From contig JAGYXB010001352.1 of NCBI GenBank assembly GCA_022495005.1, positions 124,001-188,000 on the forward strand: 64,000 nt of DNA, given 5' to 3'. Source of the DNA: Rhyacophila brunnea (lineage: Eukaryota; Arthropoda; Insecta; Trichoptera; Rhyacophilidae). The notes beneath the pieces were generated by a model. That model was not told the DNA's origin. It worked only from the letters and a program-made list of their open reading frames with translations, and did not search any database. Position numbers and translations under genes: made by a program. Below, piece after piece: positions 11,440 to 24,740 of the stretch; the stretch's first letter is position 1, and the number at the start of each line of letters is the position of its first letter.

Positions 11440-11620
11440 ACCAAACATTTGAGAATGTAACATTCTTTATATTGAACATACATCATTTGAAAACACCTCC
11501 GATATTATATACTTACTAGAAAAAAAATCTATCATGTTTTGGCACGTTCGCGCGTATCCAGTGGATACGGGTTCAAGCATCGTATTTTTTTCAAAATATA
11601 TATGTTTTCATATAATATAA
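11440..11620. repeat. S2 SINE pair, head to head, shortened
   Basis: The left half is a minus-strand S2 tail (GAATGTAACATTCT, TTGAACATACAT, TTTGAAAACACCTC). The right half is a truncated tRNA-like head (GTGGATACGGGTTCAAGC) followed by CGTATTTTTTTCAAAA. The arrangement is the same as at 2665-3060. Confidence 0.65.
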
Positions 11621-13825
11621 TTTATCGTTGTAGGTGTACATTGTTGAATATTGTCAAGATTACCGCTTCTATTCCTTCAATATTTCGTTGGGCACTGATT
11701 TGAAATTAAGATTCTCCTGAACAATTGTCAATTTAACGAAAATCAATATTTCAAAATAATTAAATAGTATTAGATGATTGCTGTGCGAAAAATCTATGGT
11801 TTGTATTTATTTTGTAACTTGTTTTTACTATTACTTGTTCTTTTTTTAATATCTGAATGCTGTATCTTGAACGTATAATGTTCATAACATTATGTTTGTC
11901 ATATTACGATATATTATTGTGTTATTTTTATGGTATAGCTGCTGCTATAATCCCACATGGACCATGGCCTCTTTTATTAAAGTCTGCCGAATCCGCTTCT
12001 AGTGAAATGTGTAAAAAAAACCGAACACGCCATACTATCATGGGGAAAATCGTCAGTATTGCTATTATAGTATGCATGAGTTATTTTCCTCTCCAGTAAT
12101 ATTCTATGGTACAGATCACTTACAGTCAACGATGATAACAGTGACCGTAATTTTATTTTATGCAGCAAACATGGCACGTTCAATTTTGATTTTTCCAATT
12201 TTCCTTACGTAAAATAGTGTCCTGTTGATTTTTTATGGTAAAAGACACGTGATATTTTTAACAATATCTGGTTGCGCTTTATAGTGAACTGTAATTTGTG
12301 TATTCCGGAATCTGGGTGGTTATAAACGGGAGTTGATGCAAGCACTAACCTTGATGTTGTTCGACTTTAGGGCTGGAGCAATCTAGCACTCAATGTTGAT
12401 TTTGTATGAATGATGAGACACACACTGCCGGTAACACGGCTTGATAGGTGGTCTAATTGCCTGAGTTCGTACGAAGACTCAAATTGAATTATTGCTTGGA
12501 CAACGGCCACACTGCAGCAAGTTGACCCGGTCGATGTCTACGAATAAATAACTGTTTAGCAATCACGGTCGACTGATAACCCGTGATTGCGTCGAGCGCC
12601 TGGACTTTCGACAATACTTATGATTATAGGTAGGAGGTAAATATTGAGACCATCATTTTCCCAACCAATATCCTTTCCCATAACTATTAATATAATCTAC
12701 GAATGCCGCTATCATCGTCTACACGCCAAAATTCTTATTAAACGCTCTTGTTATGACCATATAAAAATTGAATAATTCATCTTTACATGTTTTGCCCTCC
12801 TATTGTAGACTAGGAATTTGATGACATCAAAAACTATTTCATTTATTTTCATTTTTTTTTTCATGGTCGTTATGAAATCGTCTATGATTAAGTGGTAATT
12901 TACTTTTGAACTCCTATATTTAAATTTTGAACAATTTAAACGGAGCTCATTTTATGTAAAATAACTGCTTAATTTATCAGAAAATTACTAAACTTGTATA
13001 CTCGGACGTGTAAAATTTAAAATTGTATAATCCTGCATTAAAAAAACTCTTTTTTTAATATACTTTAAGGCTGCAGCCGGCAAGAAAGCGAAAACTTTTC
13101 TCTCTTTGTCCAAAATATATTCTTTGTAAATTTGTACTTTTCGTTTTTTTTTTTTTCGCGAAAGAGATTTTCGAGAAAAAGTTGCCGTGGTTTTTTGCGT
13201 GAAAGCCTTAGCGAAAGGTAAAAGAAGACGAAAGTTTTGTGAAAATTCCATTAAAGAATCTTTTCGTAGGGCGCGGGGGATGCCCTCCGATGTGGAAGAC
13301 GGCATAAATCACGGGAAAATATTTTCTCAGGCTCAAGGTGCTATCGCGGCTTATACGCACTAACACTCCGGGTTGTTCGATGAAAACTTTCTGGCCGCGA
13401 GTTTCTTAACAAGTCGGGTTTCATTGCAAATGTTTTGTTTTCAACTGATTTTTTATTTACTAACTTGCACGGTGAAAATATTAAACTTTCTCCTTGAGTT
13501 AGGTCTAAAACTCAGCCAAAGATATTTTGATAAAATGTAACGCTAGGATTCGAATTGAATTATATGTTATTTTAGTTATAGAACATTTATAAGAATTTAA
13601 AAATAAAGTTGAACAGTATCAAAATAACCAGAATTATTGATACGGTCGTGACATACCTATAAGCAATTTAAGTTTATCCTGAGAGTTTGTATAAAAATTA
13701 ATGATCCTAGTAGTCCTTTTTTTGGCATTGCTTTCAATACGTTTAGGCTTTACCCAAGTCCGGAGTATAAAATCGATTGGAAACGAGGCAAGTTTAGAAT
13801 TTAATTTAATATATATTTTTTTTGA
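11621..13825. other. No recognised gene
   Basis: Mostly AT-rich unique sequence. Open frames up to about 105 codons occur (minus strand, 12988-13305), but they are lysine/serine-rich, low-complexity and match nothing I know. A small inverted repeat (GCAATCACGG/CCGTGATTGC) sits at 12559-12590. Confidence 0.4.
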
Positions 13826-13858
13826 CCATGTCTGATCCTAATAGGATCTAATAGGAAT
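13822..13858 (-). repeat. 3' fragment of SINE family S1
   Basis: TTTGACCATGTCTGATCCTAATAGGATC matches (in two parts) the 3' end of the S1 copies at 25901-26130, 37466-37705 and 39085-39322. Only the last 35 bp or so remain. Confidence 0.6.
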
Positions 13859-16197
13859 TTAATATAATCATTAATCAATCATAACTATTGTCGATTCTAC
13901 TCTACTGTTTTGGATGTCGTCCTTTTTTTCGCAATCTGAAGCCTAAAAACAATGTTCTTAACTAATAAAAATAATGTCACCATTTGAATAGAATACTTGC
14001 GCTTATACGCCGTTTTGGTTGATAGATCTTTTTTATACGTCTATAATATGAAACTGTGAAATACATTACGTTGAAAATTCTAGATTTTTTAAATCGTAAA
14101 TTGATAGTTCACAACGACTTTTACTTAGGTACCATTCATTCAGAAATTGATTTCTTTATAATATACTATACGGTAATGTTGTAGAGAGCGCGGTTTGTTT
14201 TAATTGTAAGTGTAACAGACAGTCGCGACTCGTGGGAGAGACATTTTAGAGAAGTATATTGAAAGTAAATTTAAAATAAAAATAAAATGAAAGTTTTAAT
14301 GTACCGATACCTAAAGAAATCTTTATCAAGAATATCAAGATGGCTTTGATAGTGGTGTTACAACTGAAATAGGTATCGATTTTGTTAAATGGAATTCTAC
14401 CAAGTAAATGCTGAGTCAATTAATAAATCTTAATTATCTTTTCTTCCTGGCGTTACAACTTTACAATCTTCTCTAGCATCTGCATCTTTATTGATAATTT
14501 TTAAATTTTAATATACGTTTTATTGACTATATAAAGATGTTAATTTGCAATGGACTGGTAAAGTCGGCGACACTGCACCTCTATCCAGGTCTGTTGAAAG
14601 TCACTTCTCTCTAGTTATGTTGAGATTGGCCAGGTCTTCGTTTTCCTTCCGGATTCCGTGATGCGACGTGAGATGCGTGACACGTCCGTCCTGCGTACAT
14701 GGTCCAGCCATCTTAATTACAGCGGTCTCGAAAGATTCCCATGCATCTTTAACTCTCTTAATTGCAGAGGGTTGGAGTGGACCTTTTTTGAGTTGCTCCG
14801 CTCCAGCCCGCTCAAGGACCTAATACTTGCTCCAAGTCCACTCCAGGGTCTGCTCCGCTCGGGGTAAAAAAGTTTAATATGTATTATATTATTATGTATA
14901 GAAAATATGTTAAAAATAAGTAGTTTTTAAATAAGGTTTATTATTCGTCTTTTTCATTATTAATTCTATTTAACAAAATTCCGACAACAAATCGTCTTTC
15001 CTTATCTGCCTCTTCTGTCAAAAAAGTGAGGTTATTTATCACTCGGCCGTATTTCAAATAATTCCAGTATTGCAAAGTGTCAAATATAATATTTTCATTG
15101 GATTTTAGAACGAAAATTTAATAATAAAAAAGCATCCGGAGCAGGGGAGCACTACAAATTTTCTGTGCTCCGGGTAAAACACCATTGCTCCACTGCTCTG
15201 TACTTCGAACTCCGCTTCATTGTCTCCATATTATGCTACAGTTTAACGTATGTTTTAAAATCCTGTCCTACCTTTAGACAACATAATAATAATTACAATA
15301 ACGGAAACGAATAATCCTGAGGATTATCGTATATATTCGCCAATAAGCTATGTTTGGCAAACTTCACAAAAAAATCGTATCTATTTATTTCTTGTTTTTA
15401 ACAATATCTGCCATTTTTATGTTTAATAAAAACTACACTATAAGTATAGCGCTTTAAATAATAGGCCTCTTTGTCTCAAATCCCCGACCAAGCATTCATT
15501 GTACCACTATATTGCGTTGAAAACGACAGAATTATACATCATCACATTGTTTTATTTTCCCATATAAAAAAACACAAAACACTCGGCGTAGCAATGCATA
15601 CAAGCCTCCCCTCTTTCCAAACATTAATTTTGGTTTACTTTTAAAATGCAAAAATGTCTTTCTTTGCATAGTGAAATTATGAACGCTTCTTTCTGTTTGG
15701 TCTTCGGAACAAAAGACTAAGTGCCACTTAAATTTTAAATGGTGAACTCGTCTGAATATTAAATCTGGTTAAATGAATGTGACTAATGGGTTAGGGGAGG
15801 CCAGGGTGGAGCCGAACATCCCTGCAGAGTATCATTTCCAGCGAGTCGTAACAATCGTAAATTCTTTAATGTTGCAATGCAGTCCATATTTCCACCATTA
15901 CATAATATATTTATGTGTTTTTTATTTGTCGTTTTACTGATATCTTCTAGCACGGTAAATGGGGAATGTTTATCTTTTCTTCATCATTATAAACATATCA
16001 ACATTTTCGTGAGGTTCAATAATTTTGCCGAGAGAAAGCAATGACATAATAATCATATTTGACTGCGCATATTTTTAGTTAAATGGTTCGTAATAAATTA
16101 ATGGCATTTAATTATCATTGTTGGTTGACTACAATCCTGTGTAGATCTGTGCCGTCGAACGAATGTATTTCTTAACAAATTTGTGTTTAACAAGGGA
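13859..16197. other. No recognised gene; GCTCC-rich patches
   Basis: 14760-14870 and 15130-15230 repeat GCTCC/GGAGC pentamers in a way unlike neighbouring DNA. I could not build a TIR from them. The rest is AT-rich with no credible ORF or RNA. Confidence 0.35.
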
Positions 16198-16245
16198 ATG
16201 GATGTCAGTTACTTTCTCAACCTATTAGGTCCATACTCAGGAACC
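16198..16245 (-). repeat. Internal fragment of SINE S1
   Basis: ATGGATGTCAG then CTCAACCTATTAGGTCCATA matches the S1 body in minus orientation. The head and tail are missing. Confidence 0.55.
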
Positions 16246-16560
16246 AAACATACATTTAAAAACATTATAAGCCTGACGCGTAGACGCTCGGCCATTGTGG
16301 GCGTATATTAAAATAAATCGTGAATCTATTTGTCTTTTGATTATGTGTAAACATCGCGCCTATGTATGTATGTTACAATTTATAATAATTGTGTACGCGA
16401 AAAAACTTTACGGCTCACTTATTAATTATTATGAATGGAAAAATGCAATGACATTATTAATGGACAACGCACTCAAAACAGTAGCTATCAAGTAAATTCA
16501 CGCATAGCGACATTCGCACGTGTATAAGTAGAGAACACGCAATTTCCATTATGCGATATC

Positions 16561-16770
16561 ACGCATCGGGAATTTATAGCAATATCACCTTTATTGTAAT
16601 GGCGTTAGAACAGTGTTTCTAGTGCCAATGTTCATTTGAGCGAACCCGTTCGAACCGAACCATTCGGCAGACCCGACAAAAAGCATCGGGAATTTATAGC
16701 AATATCACTTTTATTATAATGGCATTAGAACAGATTATGCCATTCGGCAGACCCGACAAAAAAGTGAGTG
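16561..16770. repeat. Two-copy tandem repeat, 120-bp period
   Basis: GCATCGGGAATTTATAGCAA starts at 16563 and again at 16683, exactly 120 bp later. Both units end CCATTCGGCAGACCCGACAA. The second unit lacks about 33 bp (GTGCCAATGTTC to CCGAAC). Confidence 0.85.
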
Positions 16771-18118
16771 TCATTTTATTCCAGATGCTTCGTCCATATT
16801 AATGTCATTGGAAAAAAGTCAATAATACAGAACAACAATGAAGTAAATACGCCGTACACGTATGCGACATGTGACAACGTGAAAAGACGCCTTTATTCAA
16901 GCATACGCCTGATGTAATTCGTTCAGGAATTTTATCACTGTTCCCACGCGATCACTTCATGGAGAAATTCATCTGTCCTTTATCCGACCTAGATGACACG
17001 CGCGTCGGCTTTGTTGCGAATGGTATAATACCTATTACGTTACAATGTTTGTCTCAAAATTATGAGATGATTTTAGTAAGATTTGGGGGAGGAGATGGTA
17101 AGATGTTTATACATAAAAAATGTTGTATAACTTGGTACACGTTGATGTAGGTACTGAAAAACTATTTTAATATTATACGACACGAGTTTTGTTTACATTT
17201 TTAAACACGTTATTGTAGGCATGGCGTGTGAAAAATTAATGAATCGTTGTGAACGACCTTACCTATAAACATATGGGTCTCTTTATACAAATGCAAGGTG
17301 CTTTTACAGATGAATATGGTTTTAAAAAATCTATCTTCATTGCAATAAGGTTCGTCATTCAGCAAATGTCTGTTATCAGAAAATATGTTCAGTTATTAAT
17401 TTTATTGTATCAATTAATTGATTATACTACCCTACTACAAGCACCAAATGAATTCTCTGGTTAAAACGTTATAAACCAAACTGAATTTAATTTTACTAAG
17501 CGAAATATAATTATCTGAATATAATACTAATACTTACTATCATTACAGATGTCATTTATGCTGCATGAAAATTGTTCGTTTTGATCGGACAATGATTCTA
17601 TTTTAATGCACGAAAACGCTAAGCTTTTAATTCAATTAAAAAATCATCAATCACAAAACATTGCAGCGTTAGTACATCACTAAAAGGATTTCACTCTAAC
17701 ATCATTATGGCGGGAATATAATCTCGTTTTAATAATGATGATAAATTTCGGGGAATTACCGAATTATATACAGCCTGTCGTTTTTAATTAGTTGACCGGT
17801 CAACATTGACCGCGTACAAAATCTGATTATCTTTATGACCGAGTTTTAAAATGGATCGCTTTTGTATGAATTATTTTATAGAGACATTAATTTGTTTGTA
17901 ATCTGTGAATCACTAATCACTAATGACAATAATAATTATTAAAGTTTTTATAACTCATTTCACATTTGGTGCTAACACCGCGACTGGCGCGTTTGCGTTA
18001 GTTGGCCATTATATTTAATTAACATGGTATTTAAATATTGTTATTAAATATCAATTAACAGGTCAGCAGTGATTGTGATAAGATTAACGTACTTGTCTTT
18101 GCTAATATTTTAATAAAC
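16771..18118. other. No recognised gene
   Basis: AT-rich sequence with a perfect 14-bp palindrome GTTGACCGGTCAAC at 17801-17814. No gene is evident. Confidence 0.4.
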
Positions 18119-18237
18119 TATTTTTTTATTCAACGAATATGACACAAGATTTCTAGTTACATTCTATGTACTGAATATAAATAATTTGAAAACATCTATA
18201 TAACTCTAGTATACACACTAGAAAACATCATTTTGTA
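18119..18237 (-). repeat. S2 SINE tail, minus strand
   Basis: TTTATTCAACGAATA, CACAAGATTT, TACTGAATATAAATAATTTG and AAAACATC follow the S2 tail in order. No tRNA head is seen. Confidence 0.6.
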
Positions 18238-19344
18238 GAAAGTTTATTATTTTAGATTTGTGAAATTAGGTTTCTTGGTAGTTAATTATCATGTCATTAG
18301 TAAAGCAACATAACAGAGAGCATTAAACGATTAGTGGTAGTTTGGTTTACAAAACCAACTGATATTATTTAGAATTATTTGTAATAATCAAAAATGTTAC
18401 TGATTAAGTTAGCTACAAGTGACTTCGTATTGCAAGATTATTTGAAGAGAACTTCACACTTCTACTATGATGTTCGATTATAATTTCAGATTTACCCAAT
18501 TAGTTAATTAAATAACTGCTTGGTTTTATACTTAAATTTGTGGGGCTGAATAGTGTATAATAAAAGTCGACATTATATGCATCACACATATTGGCATATC
18601 AAAACAGACATTGAATATAAAAGTTAGTTTTACCTTTGATAAGAATCTCTCTTGTTAATTTTTATTTCTGTCATATTATTATTTATTAATGTAACTCATT
18701 CATTGCTAATAGTTGTTTTATCTTTATTTCAGGTAAGCTTTTTTGGATCAGCTGTTCTCATCATAGATGTTTTAATTTCAAAGGTATTTATATCGATTTT
18801 TCAAATTGTCATATCTTTTAAGGTAGCTACCTACATAGACAATATGAATGTAGACAAAATTATAAGTGATTGATTTACTGACACACGACAGTATCCAATA
18901 ACAGTGTTTGTTTTTTAATGATTATTAATTATTAGTTTAGTTGAATAAAAAAAAAAATTAAATACACAATACAAGATGTTTTCGTATGACACTGTCACTC
19001 GTTCACTTCGTTTTTTGAAAACTCTTCTAAGAGTTTGTGATTTAAAATAATTAAACACAACTGAAAGGGAACTGTTTATTTACTCTGAAGATTGATTCAC
19101 TGTCCGAAACAGCTTTCAACATAAATAATTCAAATATCGTGGAATTAATAAATATGTTTTAAAACTATTACGAATGTAAGGACTACAATGAATTTATACC
19201 ACGTAAATGCCAATTCAATTCATGAACTATTTCGTTTTATTTGATTTAGTAATATTGTGGGATTACGGCTTTTGGCCAATGCACCACAGTGGAACACAAA
19301 AATGTGCATTAGAGTTATCGAAAAATGTAAAACGTATAAATTAT
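18238..19344. other. No recognised gene
   Basis: AT-rich. An open frame of 73 codons at 18652-18873 encodes a run of Ile/Leu/Val/Phe that any T-rich strand would give; I do not call it a gene. Confidence 0.4.
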
Positions 19345-19610
19345 TTAACTATTTTTTTTATTCAACGAATAATTCACAAGATTTAAGAATATAACATTCT
19401 AATTATTGAACATACATAATTTTGAAAACACTAAGAAAATATATAACCAATAGAAAAAAACCGTTTTTGAAAAAAATACGATACCTAGTAGGAATGGAAC
19501 CTCCATCTCTCGGGTTTCGCGCCCATGCACATAGACTTTTATGCTATAGGTACCATAATTAATTGCGACAATACTCTTCAATCTCTTAAGGCTCTTAATA
19601 CTCTCTGAAG
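19345..19610 (-). repeat. S2 SINE, minus strand, with head
   Basis: Reading the minus strand: a tRNA-like head with GAGGTTCCATTCC as a decayed B box, then CGTATTTTTTTCAAAAACGG, TTTCTATTGGTTATATATTT, TGTTTTCAAAATTATGTATG and a final TTCGTTGAATAAAAAAAAT. This is the clearest view of the full S2 tail. Confidence 0.7.
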
Positions 19611-19775
19611 CGCTTTCCAAATTGGGTTACAATAAATTTACCTAATTTCTGTTTGATACATGAGCAGGGACAAATTGTTTATTGTAATAGTCTAAATAAT
19701 GACGTAACAACCGAAATAGTTCTCAATAAAACAATAATTAATTTGTGGAATTGAATATAAGCATAATATAATATA

Positions 19776-20551
19776 AGGCATAAAGTCCACTAAAGCGGGC
19801 TTGCGGGGCGCTCGTGCATATTCTATGTGAATCATCGAAAATACAACGTAATCAAATACGCCAGCGCACACTGGATTTGACGACGCATTGTGCCCGCTCG
19901 CCCCATGAGTCATCGTTGTGTGGCTTCTCAGCGGCACGAATTAACGAAAATACAACGTAGTCCATTCATTGAACACGGCAAACAAAATCACGCTCCTGGA
20001 AGCGTCGTCGATAGACGGGCGAGAAGGCATTATTTAATAACAGTGAACTCTTTGTTTAGTTATTGCGCGTCCGATATTTCGCTGGTAGAATGATGTCATC
20101 GTGAATATTAATTACAAGCCCCGAGAAATTTAACAATATTTTTATCGCTTTGTTATGAGAGACGGTGATAATAATTAATATTTTGTGCTCCTTGAGCCCC
20201 TCGTCTCTGTTCTGGCAGAACACACTAACTGGAGAATACTAGTTTTGATTAATTTGACTTTGAAGTTGTTAAAATGTTTGAAATAATGGTCTATCATGTG
20301 AGTTTATTAAATAATCGTAAAAAGGATGACTTTAAAATAAAGACTGTTTATTTATTAAGAAGGTTTCCAGACGGTAAAGTTTGAAATAAGGAACATTTTG
20401 GTACTAACTCAATATGTCATTTTTTCTCGAATTAGTGTTTTCTGCCAGAACAGTGACGCCCTTATTACATAGGTGAAGGGTAATGCGCGGGTGGGAGGGG
20501 GTCTACTTCGTTGAGAGCGCACCGAGCGCCGCTTTGGTGAGCTTTATGCCT
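19776..20551. mobile_element. Possible TIR element (AGGCATAAAG ends)
   Basis: The left end AGGCATAAAGTCCACTAAAG and right end, read inward, AGGCATAAAGCTCACCAAAG are followed by GCGGGC/GGCGCTC blocks. ACGAAAATACAACGTA occurs twice inside (about 19836 and 19944). No target duplication and no transposase, so this is tentative. Confidence 0.4.
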
Positions 20552-21112
20552 AAGTCAACATATACAAAGTAGATGTTACTTATATTATCCAGATATTTTA
20601 GTAACTATGTGGATATAATTGAAACGAGTTTGTTTATAAACTGACTGTATGGACCAATAATACTTTTTCTTATTTACCGCCTCATCGATCCGATGCGCAC
20701 CCGTATCAACTCGCTTCCGGACATTTTTCTGTTCGGTACCGAATCATAGTAACGCCACTTCATCTAAAAGTATTGAGTTAATGTCTTTTACAAAATACTA
20801 TTCAGCATTGTAAATTCTTGAAGTGACTTTTTTCTCTCCCGAGAGCTTTAAGTTAAACACTCTTGGTACACTCTCTGGATCTCCATTAATCTTATTGTCT
20901 GCGGAACTGAGCTTTTATAGTAGCACTGGAGATAACTTAGGTTTGTACAGTATGTACTCGTATATTCTGTTAAATGTATAAATGTACTTGCTTATTGATA
21001 ATCGAATTGTCATTTTTTACAACACTGAACTTCGTGTGTAAAAGTTTGCATCGAAGTAAGAAAATATCATAGTTTTGAAAACTTTATTGTATAAAGTAGA
21101 ATTAACGAAAAT
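20552..21112. other. No recognised gene
   Basis: AT-rich unique sequence; nothing seen. Confidence 0.4.
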
Positions 21113-21558
21113 AATTACAAGATAAAAAGAACTTTTTATATACAACGTTTTTAAATTTTCTGTTGAATCATATAAACTTGACTAGCTTAAACGATCAAAA
21201 AAAATTGTACTTGATAGAAATAATACTGAAATGTCATATTGATTTCCATAGTAACGCACGTATATATTAATATTAATAATTTAGTTGCTAGGACCCACTT
21301 AGCAACGAATAATAGTTTTACTTTTTACGGATTTCTTCCGAATAACTTTTCATGCAAAACAGAATTAACTGAAAATGAAATCAATTCCACTTAAAGATGG
21401 CTAAAAGTATTTAAAAAAATGCATTGGCATCGTGTTCTGATATATTATAAATGTTTCAAATGTCTAGCTAGTCGGGAAGTTAGTTAAAATCGATTGCAAG
21501 ATTTGTACCGGACAAACAACCACCGGACTAAGAATACGAGCTAAGAAAAACGTTGTAA
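21113..21558 (+). repeat. Dispersed repeat R1, copy 1
   Basis: Starts AATTACAAGATAAAAAGAAC and ends AAAAACGTTGTAA. Internal landmarks are TTTAGTTGCTAGGACC, AAAGATGGCTAAAAGTAT, GTCTAGCTAGTCGGGAAG and GATTTGTACCGGACAAAC. Other copies: 32332-32791, 54455-54862 and 61642-61833 (minus). No ORF, no TIR and no poly-A tail, so the class is unknown. Confidence 0.75.
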
Positions 21559-22443
21559 TAACTTTGTTTCAAAACTATTATAATGGATATCTTCCACGTA
21601 AATGCCAGTTTAATTAATATATATGAGAAAATATCTATATATATTGTATGTCTCCAAGTTAGTGTATGAGTTAGCTAACTTTTCATGTTTGTTACATAAC
21701 TGTTTACGCTTCATAGCAAATTTTATATATTATCTCACAACGAAAAGTCCCTGGTACGTAGTAGGTATTTATTGACTTCGGGATAGGCGTTTTCTATTCC
21801 TGCATAAAATTTGCACCTCGTTCATTAATATGACAATCGAAAAATATTCTAACGTTGTCTCCCCGTCGTGAGTAGTCTTCAATCTATTGTAATAAGACAC
21901 ATTAGCGACATTTTTTAATGGACTGTATATTTGGTGGCTGTTTGTATATGTAGGGTAGACGGATGGACTCAGGGTACTAATCTTTTGAATGTGGGTAGAG
22001 GAAGTCTCGGATTTTTGAGGTACTCTGTGATCTCGGGTCACTCACTTGCACCCTTTTTATGATATATTATGTTTATATACTTACTACGCTCACTGTGTAT
22101 TTATTATTATGTATTAATAATTAATCTTTGTATTGTGACAGTCGATTCTACGCTAAATTATCAGGTCCCTGGAAGTAATATGGATGAGTATAGTATGGGA
22201 TTGTTTGATGGAGGTTTTGAAACGATATAAGGCGCAAATAGTTACGAAGCGATTGTTTAAAATATTCATTAAAATGAACAGTGGCGAAAATCCGATAGCA
22301 AACGATCATTTAACATTTTAAGACGTAATTTTTATCTTGGCTTATAAATAAATCATTATTACGAGTGAAAATATATTTACTTTTGTTTTTATTTAAAATA
22401 GGCAGCGACATCTCACGGAATTTTAGAACGAAAATAATTATGA
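21559..22443. other. No recognised gene
   Basis: AT-rich flank of the mariner. At 22279 CAGTGGCGAAAATCC resembles a hAT end but has no partner. Confidence 0.4.
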
Positions 22444-22445
22444 TA

Positions 22446-23734
22446 CGAGGGTGGGTCAATAAGTCCTTAGAAAAGCCGACAGGTGGCGCGACTAGTACTG
22501 TAAGCGGTTTGTTTTCATGCAGCGGCACTACCGATTCAGTATGCTGCGAAGTTTCAATCAGATTGGTCGGGTTGTTGTGTGTTTCTCGTACATTTAAAAA
22601 AAAAATGGAAAATGGAAAAATGGAAAATGGAGAAAATTGAGTTTAGAGCTGTTATTAAACATTTTAATATAAAAGGGTTAACAGCAAAGGAAATAAAAAA
22701 TGAGTTGGATTTAGTTCACGGCATATCTGCTCCTTCACTTGCAACTATTTATAACTGGTTAAATGAATTTAAACGTGGTCGTACATCAACAAAGGATGAA
22801 CCACGCTCAGGATGTCCTGTAGAGGTGACTACACCAGAAATGATCAATAAAATCCACGATATGGTGTTAAGTGACCGAAGATTAAAGTTGAGTGAGATAA
22901 TTGAGGTTACAGGGATCTCAAAAGGTAGCGTCATTTCTATTTTACATGACAAATTGGGCATGAAAAATATTTCTGCAAGATGGGTGCCGCGTTTGCTCAC
23001 AGTCGACAATAAACGCAATAGGGTGGTGGCCTCTAAAGCCCTGTTGTCGCTCATGCAACGCAATCCGGATGAATTTTTTCGCTTTGTGACTGTAGATGAA
23101 ACATGGATACACCACTATACTCCCGAGACGAAAGAACAGTCAAAGCAGTGGATTGCGAAGGCAAACCATGTCCAAAGAAGGCAAAACCGTAAAATCAGCT
23201 GGTAAGGTTATGGCTACTGTATTTTGGGATGCACGTGAAATTATTTTCGTTGACTATTTGGAAAAAGGAAAAACAATAACAGGGGATTATTATGCATCTT
23301 TATTGGACCAGCTAAAAAACAAAATTGAAGAAAAACGGCCTCATTTAAACAGGAAAAAAATCCTCTTTCATCAGGACAATGCCCGTGTTCACACATGTTT
23401 ACGATCAATGGCTAAAATTGAAGAATTGAAGTTCGAATTGGTCGACCACCCACCGTATTCGCCAGATTTAGCCCCCAGTGACTTTTTCCTTTTCCCAAAC
23501 TTAAAAAAATGGCTAAGTGGACAACGTTTTTTTTCAAATGAAGAAGTCATCGATCGGACAAATGCTTATTTTGAGGACCTTCCGAAAACTTATTTTTCTG
23601 ACGGTTTAAAAAATTGAGAAACGTCTAACCAAGTGTATTGAGCTCCAAGGAGATTATGTTGAGAAATAAAAAAAAAATACAAAAATAAAAACTGTTTTAA
23701 TGCTTTTTTCTAAGGAATTATTGACCCACCCTCG
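22446..23734 (+). mobile_element. mariner element, full length, TA target duplication
   Basis: A 1289-bp element, normal size for mariner. The left TIR starts CGAGGGTGGGTCAATAAGTC and the right TIR, read inward, CGAGGGTGGGTCAATAATTC. They agree over about 27 bp with one mismatch. TA lies immediately outside both ends (22444-22445 and 23735-23736). It holds one transposase gene on the plus strand, now broken. Because the ends are well kept, an active mariner transposase elsewhere in the genome could in principle still act on it. Confidence 0.93.
22627..23669 (+). pseudogene. mariner transposase, broken by frameshifts
   Basis: The transposase cuts and rejoins DNA at the TIRs in the nucleus. 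The start chosen is the ATG giving MEKIEFRAVIKHF, the usual start of this group; in-frame upstream ATGs only add a Lys/Trp-rich stretch. Order: N-terminal helix-turn-helix (about residues 5-45, ending ATIYNWLNEFKRGR), linker with the conserved WVPRLL, then the catalytic core. The D,D34D triad is complete: D in VDETW (23095), D in HQDNA (23375), D in SPDLAPSD (23480), with 34 residues between the last two. Frame moves from 1 to 3 near 23160 and from 3 to 2 near 23185, each fitting loss of one base. It shifts again near 23612 in an A run, after which the family C-terminus KCIELQGDYVEK is readable to TAA at 23669. Joined, the length would be about 347 residues, normal for mariner. It looks unlike the mauritiana (Mos1) subfamily; I leave the subfamily open. 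Confidence 0.92.
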
Positions 23735-23736
23735 TA

Positions 23737-24740
23737 ATAACAATATGTGTACTGTACTGGCGGCGGTTTTATCTTTCTGCTATCTGAAGTCTATCATGTT
23801 CTATGTATATTACCGAGCTTTTTACGTCACGGATTTTGTGGCTGAGTTAGTAGAGCAGCCGTTAGTCAAATAAAAATGCATGTTGTCTTTTTATGTATAT
23901 CAAGAAAATACTCGTTATGAAATAAAATTCAGCTTCAACATAATTTACTGATGATTGGCTTTATATAATATGTTGGTACTTATGCTAGATAAAGCTCAGC
24001 ACGTCAGTGAAATATATGTCGTAGAATTATGTGGTGAATACCATGTCATAATATCTTTTATAAATTCCAGTACATATATTAATGTTTATCAGAACAGCGT
24101 TTGGGAGACGCTGACCTTATCTATCGCTGGTACTCTTATAAGTCCGTATTGGACAAACGCATCCATTTTTTGACTCGGATCGCTGCAGGATTTATTAAAG
24201 CCGGCCTGTTTTTCTTTTGTTTTCGTTTGTTTTTATGTTTTTTTCATTCGCTTATTGTGTTTTTTCGTTTGTTGTTTTTAGTGATTGATCGTAAAGTAAT
24301 TTCCGAGTGCTTCTATCTTTATCTGGTGCACTTTGTTAGCAGCACAGTCGTTCATTTCGCGATACTAACGTGCTGCATTTTGGTGTGCATGTCTTATTCA
24401 TGATAAAAACCTACAACTGTATAGTTTGATAAAGAATTCACATTTTAATTGATTTTTAAAGTTTTCCTTCTCCATATTGGACAAATTATCTCGAAAATGT
24501 ACTTGTTTTACTGAAAAAGAGAAAATGAAATTACAAATAAAGCTTGAATAATTTTTCATAGTTTTTTGATGATACTAAATATCGACTTTTTCACATTAAT
24601 CTGGCTCATCCGAGATTATACTAACATACATTTATCTGAAAGTAAACAAATAAATATTGTAAAAAATCCATTTATATTTTTTTGTTTAAAGTTTTTTTTT
24701 TGTATTCCGCCGAGGATGGAAAATAATATATTGTGCAAAT
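23737..24740. other. No recognised gene
   Basis: AT-rich. Near 23838 GTGGCTGAGTTAGTAGAGCA resembles a tRNA D-arm, but no B box follows. Nothing else is seen. Confidence 0.4.

Noticed and set aside
12988..13305. 105-codon minus-strand open frame
   Set aside because: Lys/Arg/Ser/Phe-rich low-complexity translation of a poly-T/poly-A tract; no motif.
14760..15230. GCTCC-rich region as a TIR element or satellite
   Set aside because: The pentamers occur in both orientations without a fixed period, and I found no ends or target duplication.
18652..18873. Possible small membrane protein
   Set aside because: The Ile/Leu/Val/Phe composition is explained by a T-rich strand; no start context, no neighbour that supports it.
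22749..23063. 104-codon minus-strand open frame
   Set aside because: Antisense shadow of the mariner transposase.
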